Assembly: GCA_035607415.1 (NCBI GenBank)
Contig: DATNAQ010000024.1
Location: forward strand, 1-64,000
Length of the DNA stretch: 64,000 nucleotides
Reading direction: 5' to 3'
DNA from: JAQBQH01 sp035607415
GTDB taxonomy: Bacteria > Myxococcota_A > Polyangia > Palsa-1104
Part shown: positions 46,706 to 54,211 of the stretch, piece by piece
Numbering within the stretch: the first letter of the stretch is position 1
Layout of the letters: every line of letters starts with the position of its first letter
Translations under genes and position numbers: made by a program
The notes under the pieces: generated by a model
Databases searched by the model: none
Seen by the model: only the letters and a program-made list of their open reading frames with translations
Told to the model about the DNA's origin: nothing

Positions 46706-48145
46706 CTACTCCTTCACGTTCGTCAGCCCGTGCCGCTTCAGTAGCTCGCGCAAGTGATAGCGCGTGAGGCCGGCCTCCTGCGCCGAGCGCGTGATGTTGC
46801 CGTCGTGGCGCTCGAGGAGCTGCTTCAGATACGTGAGCTCGAACGAGTCGACCACGCGCTGCTTGGCCTCCTTGAAGTCCAACCCCGGCACGATCTCCGG
46901 CGGCGGCAGCGGCACGCCCGCGCCGCCCTGCCTGGACGGTCCGCCGTTGGCGCCCGACGACGACAGGCTCGGCCCCGAGTCGCGGTTGAACATCAGATCC
47001 GAGCGCTGCACCAGCGAGCTCTCGGTCAGCGACGCCGCGCGCTCCACGACGTTCTTCAGCTCGCGCACGTTGCCCGGCCACGAGTGGCTCTGCAGCGTCC
47101 CCACCGCGTCGGGCGCGAACGCCATCGACAGCCCGCGCCGTCCGGCGATCTCGCGCAGGAACACGTCGGCGAGCGCGGGGATGTCCTCCTTGCGCTCGCG
47201 CAACGGCGGCAGCTCGACGTGGATCACCGAGAGGCGGAAGTAGAGATCTTCGCGGAACGTGCTCACGTTGACCATCTGCCGCAGATCGCGGTTGGTCGCC
47301 GCCACCACGCGCACGTCGATCTTGATGACACGGTCGCCGCCGACGCGCTTGAGCTCGCGGTTCTCGAGCACGCGCAGGAGCTTCGGCTGCAGGTTGATGT
47401 CGAGCTCGCCGATTTCGTCGAGGAAGATGGTGCCGCCGTGCGCCTGCTCGAAGCAGCCCTGATGCTGCGCCACCGCGCCGGTGAACGAGCCCTTCTCGTG
47501 CCCGAACAGCGTCGACTCGATGAGGTCCTTCGGGATCGCGCCGCAGTCGAGCACCACGAACGGCTTCGACTTGCGCGACGAGGCCTGGTGGATGCCGCGC
47601 GCGATCATCTCCTTGCCGGTGCCGGTCTCGCCGGTGACGAGCACCGTCAGCTCCGACGGCGCCACCTTCTCGAGGGTGGCGAAGATCTCGCGCATGCGCA
47701 CCGAGGCGCCGGTGACGCTCTCGAAGGTGTCGCGCTTGGACAGCGGGATCTCGACGATCTCCTGCGTCGGCACGAAGCGCAGCATCGTGTGCCCGACGCG
47801 GAACTCCTGCCCCGGCTTGAGCCACACCTCGCGGATGCGCAGCTCGCCGATGAAGGTGCCGTTGGTGGAGTCGAGATCGCGCAGGCGATAGCCGTCGTCG
47901 CGCGCCAGGATCTCGAAGTGCGAGCCAGAGATCGCCTTGTCGCTCAAGACGAGGTCGTTGATGATGCTGCGGCCGCCGGTGACGCGCGGCTTTCCGATCT
48001 CGACCTCGCGCCCCTGCTCGGCGCCCGACACGACCACCACCTTGGATTTGCGAAGATGGCGGACCGTCGCTCGCGCACCGTCGAAGACGGTGGTGAGCGC
48101 GGGGCTCTCTTCGTAGAGTCCAGGGTCCCGAGGATTCGACGGCAC
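46706..48145 (-). CDS. Sigma-54-dependent activator with FHA sensor domain
   Basis: 479 residues from a GTG. The N-terminal FHA domain (about 35-125; GGRSIINDLVLSD, SGSHFEI, DSTNGTFIG) replaces the usual receiver. The AAA+ domain (about 142-370) has TGETGTGKEM, the sigma-54 loop GSFTGA (Ser in place of Ala), IFLDEIGELD and FREDLYFRLSV. A Fis-type helix-turn-helix ends the protein (ITRSAQEAGLTRYHLRELLK). It should be switched by a phosphothreonine protein. TAAGAT lies 6 bases before the GTG, so it is probably leaderless. Confidence 0.95.
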   Translation of the reverse strand: MPSNPRDPGLYEESPALTTVFDGARATVRHLRKSKVVVVSGAEQGREVEIGKPRVTGGRSIINDLVLSDKAISGSHFEILARDDGYRLRDLDSTNGTFIGELRIREVWLKPGQEFRVGHTMLRFVPTQEIVEIPLSKRDTFESVTGASVRMREIFATLEKVAPSELTVLVTGETGTGKEMIARGIHQASSRKSKPFVVLDCGAIPKDLIESTLFGHEKGSFTGAVAQHQGCFEQAHGGTIFLDEIGELDINLQPKLLRVLENRELKRVGGDRVIKIDVRVVAATNRDLRQMVNVSTFREDLYFRLSVIHVELPPLRERKEDIPALADVFLREIAGRRGLSMAFAPDAVGTLQSHSWPGNVRELKNVVERAASLTESSLVQRSDLMFNRDSGPSLSSSGANGGPSRQGGAGVPLPPPEIVPGLDFKEAKQRVVDSFELTYLKQLLERHDGNITRSAQEAGLTRYHLRELLKRHGLTNVKE

Positions 48146-48206
48146 GCCGTCATCTTACCTGAAGATTACGGCGCGGTTAAGCGAACTTAGTTGATTCTCG
48201 CGCTGC

Positions 48207-48941
48207 TTAGTTGAGCCAGCGCTTGTTTGGCGGCGTGTCGCGCCCGCCGTTGAGCACGCGATAGCGGCGCTTGAGCCGCCACATCTTCATGCGGTCGAGC
48301 GAGCCGCCGAGATCGATCCCGCCGCGCCGCGTGAGCAGCCAACCGGCGAGCGCCGCACCCGTCATCGCCGCCAGGCCGAGCAGCGCCTGCCGCCAATCGT
48401 CGCCGAGCGCGAACAGATAGGTGGCGGCCGTGATGCCGACGAAGATCCAGGCCATCGTCTTGGCGCTCATCTGCATGACGCCGTAGGCGCGCACCTGCTG
48501 CCCGCCCCACAGCGCGCCGAACGCCATGAGCAGCGCCGTCACCGCCGGCTGCGAGCCGACGACGGGCGCGTCGGGCGCGATCAGTCGGCCGAGCGCGGCG
48601 GCGAAGATGGCGCCGCCGATGGCGCCGCCGATGAACACCTTCCAGAACGTGCGCGCGCCTAGCTGCTGCTCGATCGGGTTGCCGAAGAAGATGAGCGACA
48701 CCGCGACGAAGAAGACGTCGCGCAGCTGCACGTTGATGAAGCCGCCCGTCAAGAGCTGCCACGGCTCCCAACCGAGCCCCGTGCGCGGGTGCAGAATGAG
48801 GTGCTGGACGTAGAAAGCGCGCACATCCATGCCACCGACGGCGAAGACGAGCCAGATGACGGTCAGAAGCACCATCGCGGTGATGACTCCGCGATCGGGC
48901 TTGAGGCCCATCATCTCGAGCTGCGAAGGTCCGCGGGCCAT
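48207..48941 (-). CDS. Rhomboid-like membrane protein lacking catalytic residues
   Basis: 244 residues with about six helices. The architecture and the stretch GWEPWQLLTGGFINVQLRDV ... FFGNPIEQQLG fit the rhomboid/Derlin superfamily. The GxSG nucleophile region reads GSQPAVTALLMAF and no His lies in the last helix, so it is likely a pseudoprotease. It is 2 bases from the lipoprotein stop upstream on the same strand. The cytosolic tail is basic (KMWRLKRRYRVLNGG). CTTAGTTGA occurs at 48186-48194 and 48206-48214, at and past the stop. Confidence 0.75.
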   Translation of the reverse strand: MARGPSQLEMMGLKPDRGVITAMVLLTVIWLVFAVGGMDVRAFYVQHLILHPRTGLGWEPWQLLTGGFINVQLRDVFFVAVSLIFFGNPIEQQLGARTFWKVFIGGAIGGAIFAAALGRLIAPDAPVVGSQPAVTALLMAFGALWGGQQVRAYGVMQMSAKTMAWIFVGITAATYLFALGDDWRQALLGLAAMTGAALAGWLLTRRGGIDLGGSLDRMKMWRLKRRYRVLNGGRDTPPNKRWLN

Positions 48942-48943
48942 AC

Positions 48944-49456
48944 CTAGAAGGTAACCACGCTCTTGGCCGAGGGCAACGGCTGCACGCCGATCTCGATGTC
49001 CTGCAGGTTTACGACTTCGCCGCGCAAGATGGTGCGCGTCTCCGGCGGCGGCACGACGAACGGCGCCGGCGCGCCCGTGCCGTCGAACACCTTGGCCTCG
49101 AGACCGATGGCGTAGGTGCCGGGCGGGAGATCGAACTCTGTGGTCGACTCGCGCTTCTCGCAGAGGAACTCGCGCGGCGCCACGCCCGACGGCTGCCCCG
49201 TCGTCGGATCCTGCAGGACGACGCTGACCGAGCGCACCACCCAGATGCTGTAGGTCGCGCACAGGCCGCCGGTGACCACGTCGCTGCAACAGGAGCCGTC
49301 GCTGGCGGCGGCCATCATCGGATCGAAGGTCGCGCCCGTCGACAAATTGTCGATGCGCCAGCGCACGCTGACGGCGCCGCCGTTGCCCTGGCAGCCTCCG
49401 ACCGCGACGGCCGTGAGGGCCACCGCCGCGATCGTGCAGAATCGCCACGTGGTCAT
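48944..49456 (-). CDS. Lipoprotein, unknown function
   Basis: 170 residues from the ATG at 49456; the signal ends in VGGC (Cys22). A beta-rich domain (VSVRWRIDN, SIWVVRSVSVVLQD, STTEFDLPPGTYAIGLEAKV, TILRGEVVNLQDIEIGV) looks like a small immunoglobulin-like or transthyretin-like fold. Cys47-Cys48 (SCCSD) and Cys56 are near the N-terminus. It is co-transcribed with the rhomboid-like gene (2-base gap) and divergent from tolQ. No family is recognised. Confidence 0.68.
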   Translation of the reverse strand: MTTWRFCTIAAVALTAVAVGGCQGNGGAVSVRWRIDNLSTGATFDPMMAAASDGSCCSDVVTGGLCATYSIWVVRSVSVVLQDPTTGQPSGVAPREFLCEKRESTTEFDLPPGTYAIGLEAKVFDGTGAPAPFVVPPPETRTILRGEVVNLQDIEIGVQPLPSAKSVVTF

Positions 49457-49515
49457 CGAGTTTCTCGACGGTAGCACGTTTGACGCCTCGCGATCAGCGT
49501 GGTACCCCAAATGCG

Positions 49516-50253
49516 ATGGTCACCCTTCTTCTGACCGCGCCCGTGGCCGCGCAGGGCAATGGCAGCTTCGATCTGTTGCAGCTTTTGCTCGGCGCGTCCG
49601 GCGTCGTTCGCGGCGTCTTGTTCCTCCTCGTGTGCCTCTCGATCATCGGTTGGTACGTGATCGGATACAAGGCGCTCTACTTGAACCGCGCGCAAGGCGA
49701 GTCGCTGCGCTTCCTCGAGGCGTTCTGGCAGGCCAAGCGGCTCGACGCGGTCTACCAGGAGGCCGAGCACAAGCGGCGCTCGCCGATCGCCCACATGTTC
49801 AAGGCGGGCTACGTCGAGCTCTCGAAGCTGCAGAACCAGAAGGCGCAGGGCGGCAACACGCCGTCGGGCGACGCCTGGCACGGCGAGGGCGATCTCGAGA
49901 ACATCGAGCGCGCGCTCCGCCGCGCCGCCACGCACGAGTCGACGGTGCTGGAGTCGATGGTGCCGTTCCTCGCCACCGTCGGCAGCGCCGCGCCGTTCAT
50001 CGGCCTGTTCGGCACCGTCATCGGCATCATCGACGCCTTCCATCAGATCGCCAACCAGGGCTCGGCCAACCTGGCGACGGTGGCGCCGGGCATCGCCGAG
50101 GCGCTCGGCACCACCGCCGTCGGCCTCGTCGCCGCGGTGCCGGCGGTCATGGCCTACAACTGGTTCCTGCGGAAGATCAAGGTGCTCTCGTCGGAGATGG
50201 ACGCCTTCAGCAACGACTTCCTCAACATCGTGAAGCGCCACTTCCTGCGCTAA
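49516..50253 (+). CDS. tolQ: TolQ/ExbB-family proton channel
   Basis: 245 residues. Three membrane helices (about 30-50, 135-157, 170-192). FLATVGSAAPFIGLFGTVIG and APGIAEALGTTAVGLVAAVPAV form the conserved MotA/TolQ/ExbB pore. Thr and Pro residues in them shape the proton path. With TolR it energises TolA. The start ATG at 49516 lies in frame; ATG at 49511 is out of frame. The first gene of tolQ-tolR-tolA-tolB. The N-terminus has a signal-like LLLTAPVAAQ, unusual for TolQ. Confidence 0.92.
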   Translation: MVTLLLTAPVAAQGNGSFDLLQLLLGASGVVRGVLFLLVCLSIIGWYVIGYKALYLNRAQGESLRFLEAFWQAKRLDAVYQEAEHKRRSPIAHMFKAGYVELSKLQNQKAQGGNTPSGDAWHGEGDLENIERALRRAATHESTVLESMVPFLATVGSAAPFIGLFGTVIGIIDAFHQIANQGSANLATVAPGIAEALGTTAVGLVAAVPAVMAYNWFLRKIKVLSSEMDAFSNDFLNIVKRHFLR

Positions 50254-50263
50254 GGAGCCGACC

Positions 50264-50692
50264 ATGGCGATGTCCTCGGGCTCGGGTGGCGGCGGCGGGA
50301 TGATGGCGGAGATCAACGTGACGCCGATGGTCGACGTCATGCTCGTGCTCCTCATCATCTTCATGGTCGCGGCGCCGATGCTGCAGGTCGGCGTGCCGGT
50401 GACGCTGCCCAAGGCGGACGCTCAGGCGATCCCCGACGATCAGGGCAAGCTCATCATCACGGTGCCCAAAGAGTTCGACAAGAACGGCATGGTCTACATC
50501 GTCAAGACGCCGTTCAAGTTCGGCGACGACTTCGAGAAGGCGCTCAAGGGCAACGCCAAGCTGCAGGCCGAGCGCGAGGTCTACGTCCACGCCGACCAGG
50601 CCCTTCCCTACGGCGACGTGGTCAAGGTGATGGCGACGTTGTCGCGCGCCGGCGGAGAAAAGATCGGTCTGGTGACCGATCCGTTGAAATAG
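50264..50692 (+). CDS. tolR: TolR/ExbD-family stator protein
   Basis: 142 residues. A Gly-rich N-terminus leads into the conserved helix INVTPMVDVMLVLLIIFMVA, where Asp24 is the proton-carrying Asp. A periplasmic domain follows (VGVPVTLPKAD ... YVHADQALPYGDVVKVMATL). It lies 10 bases after tolQ and 2 before tolA. It couples the proton force to TolA and binds peptidoglycan in better-known species. Confidence 0.92.
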   Translation: MAMSSGSGGGGGMMAEINVTPMVDVMLVLLIIFMVAAPMLQVGVPVTLPKADAQAIPDDQGKLIITVPKEFDKNGMVYIVKTPFKFGDDFEKALKGNAKLQAEREVYVHADQALPYGDVVKVMATLSRAGGEKIGLVTDPLK

Positions 50693-50694
50693 AG

Positions 50695-51438
50695 ATGCAG
50701 CCCGCCGCCAGCCGCGATCCGCTTCGTACCTACGCGCTCGTCTTCACGATCGCGCTGCACGCGCTCGTCTTCGGCGGCGCGTTCATCGCGCGGATGTTCT
50801 CGTTCCACCACACGACCATCTCGAAGGAGAACTACGTCGACGCGCAGCTGGTGCGCTTCGGCAAGCCGCGCGACTTGTCGTTCCTGCCGCACAAAGAAGG
50901 CAAGGTGAAGGACAAGCCGCCCGAGATCAAGGTGGCCAAGGATCTGAACGCGCTGCCGCATCTCGAGGAAAAAAAGGATCCGAAGGACATCGATCCGCTG
51001 AAGAAGACGCACGCCGAGCAGTTCAAGAACCTGAAGGACGACACCGAGGGCGTGGAGCCGACCAACGAAGGCTCGCTCACCGGCTCGCGCGCGGGGACGG
51101 CGTCCGAGGCCAAGGGCGATCCGTATATCCTGTCGCTCGTCGATCAGATCGGCTCGGCCTGGACCGTGCCGACCACGCTCACCGACGCGCAGCTGTCGAA
51201 GCTGACCGCGGTGGCGTGCCTGACGATCTCCGAGTCGGGCATGCTCTCCAGCTACAAGATCGTGCAGTCGAGCGGCAATTCGCAGTTCGACAGCTCGCTC
51301 GACGCGGCGCTGTCGACGACCAAGAAGCTGCCCCCGCCGCCCGATCGCGATCTGGCGACCCCGAGCGGACCCAAGAACCTGAAGTATCTGGCGACGCACG
51401 GCAAGCTGTGCGCGGAGCTCAGCCCTCCAGCAAAATGA
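50695..51438 (+). CDS. tolA: TolA/TonB-like protein
   Basis: 247 residues. An N-terminal membrane helix (TYALVFTIALHALVFGGAFI) carries the short Ser/His face of TonB/TolA anchors. A Lys/Asp/Pro-rich spacer (80-140) and a C-terminal domain (155-247) follow; the latter matches the TonB/TolA C-terminal fold (ACLTISESGMLSSYKIVQSS, FDSSLDAALSTTKKLPPPP). It spans the periplasm to reach TolB or its partner. ATGA overlap with tolB at 51435-51438. TolA is preferred over TonB because of its neighbours. Confidence 0.87.
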   Translation: MQPAASRDPLRTYALVFTIALHALVFGGAFIARMFSFHHTTISKENYVDAQLVRFGKPRDLSFLPHKEGKVKDKPPEIKVAKDLNALPHLEEKKDPKDIDPLKKTHAEQFKNLKDDTEGVEPTNEGSLTGSRAGTASEAKGDPYILSLVDQIGSAWTVPTTLTDAQLSKLTAVACLTISESGMLSSYKIVQSSGNSQFDSSLDAALSTTKKLPPPPDRDLATPSGPKNLKYLATHGKLCAELSPPAK

Positions 51439-52763
51439 TGACGACAAACGCGAAGAAGAGGATCGTTCTCACCGTCGGAACCGCGTGCGCGACGCTGATC
51501 GTGATGGCGGCGGCGCAGCGGCCGACGCGCGCGCAGTCGGCGGACGACGCCGTGCGCTTCAAGGTCACCTCGGGCGGCCGCGATCTGTACAAGATGGCGA
51601 TCCCGATGCCGCTCGGCGACAAGACCAGCGGCGCGACGGCGCAGACGGTGCTGTCGAACGATCTGGCGCTGTCGGGATTCTTCAAGGTGCTCGACCCGGC
51701 CTCGTTCCTCGCCAACCTGCAGGCCGAGCAGCTGGTGATCAATCCGCCCGACTGGCGCAACGTCGGCGCCGAGGGCGTGGTCAAGGCGCGCGCCACCGGC
51801 TACGGCAGCGACGTGAAGTACGAGTTCCGCCTCTTCGAGGTGGCCAAGGGCGACGCGCCGGTGCTGTCGAAGGACTATCGCGGCTCGATGGCGCAGGCGC
51901 GCCAGCTGGTGCACCAGTTCGCCAACGAGGTCGTGAAGTACTACACGGGCGAGGACGGCTTCTTCGCCTCGAAGATCGCGTTCGGGCAGGGCGACGGCGG
52001 CAAGCGACGCGACATCATGGTGATGGATTGGGACGGCTACGGCGCCGCGCCGATCACCAAGGGCTCGCAGAACATCCTGCCGACCTGGTCGCCGTCGGGC
52101 GCGGAGATCGCGTTCACCTCGTTCATGAACGGCAAGCCCGATCTGTTCATCGTGCCGTCGTCGGGCGGCAGGCCGCGCCTCTTGTCGGCGCGCGCCGGGC
52201 TCAACATGGGCGCCGCCTGGTCGCCCGACGGCAGCAAGATCGCCGCCACGCTGTCGCAGGACGGCAACAGCGAGATCTATCTGCTCTCGACGAGCGGTCA
52301 GATCATCAAGCGGCTGACCAACGATCGCGGCATCGACACGTCGCCGTCGTGGTCGCCGGACGGCGCGCGCATCGCGTTCGTGAGCGATCGCCACGGCAGC
52401 CCGCAGATCTGGGTCATGGGGTCGGACGGCTCGGGCCAGCACAAGCTGACGCGGCGCGGGAACTACAACCAGGAGCCGTCGTGGTGCCCGCGCACGGACA
52501 CGCCGCAGATCGCGTTCTCGGCGCGCGACGAGAAGATGGCGACCGACATCTTCACGATCAACCCCGACACCGAGCAGTACACGCGCGTCACCGAGGGGCA
52601 CGGCTCGAGCGTGCGGCCGACGTGGTCGCCGAACGGGCGCGCCATCGCCTTCGAGCGGCCGAGCGGCATCTGGGTCTCGACGGCGGACGGGCGCACCGAG
52701 CGCCAGGTCTACAAGGGCAGCGCGCGCGCGCCGCAGTGGTCGCCGTCGCTGATGAAGCACTAG
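51435..52763 (+). CDS. tolB: Tol-Pal system protein TolB
   Basis: 442 residues from the ATG that overlaps tolA. A signal (cut near TRAQS), an N-terminal alpha/beta domain (35-180) and a six-bladed WD40-like beta-propeller (200-440; repeated WSPDG or WSPSG units such as PTWSPSGAEIAF and PSWSPDGARIAFVSD) make a canonical TolB. It binds Pal and TolA in the periplasm and supports outer-membrane constriction. pal does not follow; an exopolyphosphatase gene does. Confidence 0.94.
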   Translation: MMTTNAKKRIVLTVGTACATLIVMAAAQRPTRAQSADDAVRFKVTSGGRDLYKMAIPMPLGDKTSGATAQTVLSNDLALSGFFKVLDPASFLANLQAEQLVINPPDWRNVGAEGVVKARATGYGSDVKYEFRLFEVAKGDAPVLSKDYRGSMAQARQLVHQFANEVVKYYTGEDGFFASKIAFGQGDGGKRRDIMVMDWDGYGAAPITKGSQNILPTWSPSGAEIAFTSFMNGKPDLFIVPSSGGRPRLLSARAGLNMGAAWSPDGSKIAATLSQDGNSEIYLLSTSGQIIKRLTNDRGIDTSPSWSPDGARIAFVSDRHGSPQIWVMGSDGSGQHKLTRRGNYNQEPSWCPRTDTPQIAFSARDEKMATDIFTINPDTEQYTRVTEGHGSSVRPTWSPNGRAIAFERPSGIWVSTADGRTERQVYKGSARAPQWSPSLMKH

Positions 52764-52773
52764 CCGGACGACG

Positions 52774-53670
52774 ATGCGCGTCGCGGCGATCGACGTCGGC
52801 ACCAACACGGCGCTCTTGACCATCGCCGACGGCGCGCAGCCGATCGAGGAGCGCGCCGAGATCGTGCGGCTCGGCGAGGGGCTCGACAAGACGGGGCGCC
52901 TCAAGGACGAGGCGATCGCGCGCACCGTCGCCGTCGTCGAGGACTACGCGCGCGCGATCGCGCGGCACGGCTGCGAGCGCGTCGCGGCGGTGACCACCGA
53001 GGCGGTGCGCAAGGCGGCCAACGGCGGCGACTTCGTGGCGCGCGCATCGGCGGCGCTGGCGCCGGTCGGCGGGCGCATGGAGGTGATCGACGGCGAGCGC
53101 GAAGCGCGGCTGTCGTGGCGCGCGGTGGCGTCGTCGTTTCCGTCGCTGCACGGGCCGCGCACGGTGGTCGACATCGGCGGCGGCTCGACGGAGCTGATCG
53201 TCGGCGAGCGCGAGGTCGAGGGCGTGATCTCGCTGCCCATCGGCTCGGTGCGGCTGACCGAGCGCATCGTGGCGAATGATCCACCGACGCAGGAGGAGGC
53301 GGCGCGCCTCTGCGCCACCGTCGACGAGGCGCTGGTGCGCGCGCCGGCGCTGCGCGGGGCGCTCGTCGGCATCGCCGGCACGGTGACGACGCTGGGGGCG
53401 ATGGCGCAGCGCCTCGACAGCTACGACGCGACGCGGGTACACGGCGCGACGCTGTCGCGCGGCGACGTCGACGGGCTGGTCGCCACCATCGGCGCCACGC
53501 CGCTCGCCGAGCTGCGGCGCACGCCGGGGCTCGAGCCCAAGCGCGCCGACGTCATCTTCGCCGGCGCCGTGATCCTGCAGCGCGTGATGGCGCGCGCCGG
53601 CGTCGACGCCTGCATCGTCAGCGATCGCGGCATTCGTTGGGGTCTGATCTACGAGCTCGAAGGTAGGTAG
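52774..53670 (+). CDS. Ppx/GppA exopolyphosphatase family protein
   Basis: 298 residues, the short single-domain form. ASKHA phosphate motifs: AAIDVGTNTALL at the N-terminus, TTEAVRKAANG, VVDIGGGSTELIV near 128, VGIAGTVTTLG near 195 and the DVIFAGAVIL region. It removes phosphate from polyphosphate or pppGpp. The start is the ATG at 52774, 10 bases after tolB, so it may be part of the tol transcript. Which substrate it prefers is not visible. Confidence 0.92.
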   Translation: MRVAAIDVGTNTALLTIADGAQPIEERAEIVRLGEGLDKTGRLKDEAIARTVAVVEDYARAIARHGCERVAAVTTEAVRKAANGGDFVARASAALAPVGGRMEVIDGEREARLSWRAVASSFPSLHGPRTVVDIGGGSTELIVGEREVEGVISLPIGSVRLTERIVANDPPTQEEAARLCATVDEALVRAPALRGALVGIAGTVTTLGAMAQRLDSYDATRVHGATLSRGDVDGLVATIGATPLAELRRTPGLEPKRADVIFAGAVILQRVMARAGVDACIVSDRGIRWGLIYELEGR

Positions 53671-53673
53671 CGG

Positions 53674-54069
53674 TTACTCGACGTCCGGCGGCGCGGAGGG
53701 ATCGCTCGGGCCGCAATGCTGTTGCAATGCCTCCCGTAGGAGGTCGAGGTGCACCGAGCGCTTCGACATACGCCGCACGTTCGACGCCGACAGCCGCACC
53801 GGGATCGTCGCCAGCGGATACTGGGCCCCGAGCAGCGTCATCGCCTCGATCCCTTCCTTCATCAGCGTGTCGAGCAGCACGAGGCACGGCCGCGCGATGC
53901 GCGCCAGCAGGCTCGTCGCCTCCTTCAGCGTACGCGCCGACACGACTTTGTAACCGAGGCGCTCGGCCATCCGGCGCACCGACTCTTGCAAGTGATGATC
54001 GTCCTCCAATACCAGCACCAATCTCGAGGCCATACCGAAAGGATTTTCAATCGGCAGGCCACGAGTCAT
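53674..54069 (-). CDS. Stand-alone response regulator-like receiver
   Basis: About 131 residues from the ATG at 54069; an ATG at 54033 (MASRLVLVLEDD) would be a shorter form. The core is VLVLEDDHHLQES (acidic pair) with phospho-Asp in CLVLLDTLMKEG. The later part is less canonical: IPVRLSASN has the switch Ser, but the conserved Lys is not clear. No output domain. It diverges from the caspase-like lipoprotein gene across 142 bases and converges with ppx, 3 bases apart. Confidence 0.75.
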   Translation of the reverse strand: MTRGLPIENPFGMASRLVLVLEDDHHLQESVRRMAERLGYKVVSARTLKEATSLLARIARPCLVLLDTLMKEGIEAMTLLGAQYPLATIPVRLSASNVRRMSKRSVHLDLLREALQQHCGPSDPSAPPDVE

Positions 54070-54211
54070 TGCGTAACTCAGATATGAGTGACTATTGTCG
54101 TGTCCACCTGTGACAGCCCTGCACACCCCACCGCGGCCAACCACGCGAAAGTTTTGCTCCGTTCCGTGGCGTGACGATTGCTGAAGGCGCGCGCCCGGAG
54201 GCTCGAGCGCG

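Noticed and set aside
48186..48214. Repeat CTTAGTTGA pair at the rhomboid-like stop as an attachment site
   Set aside because: Only 9 bp with no integrase, tRNA or mobile gene nearby; probably local duplication.
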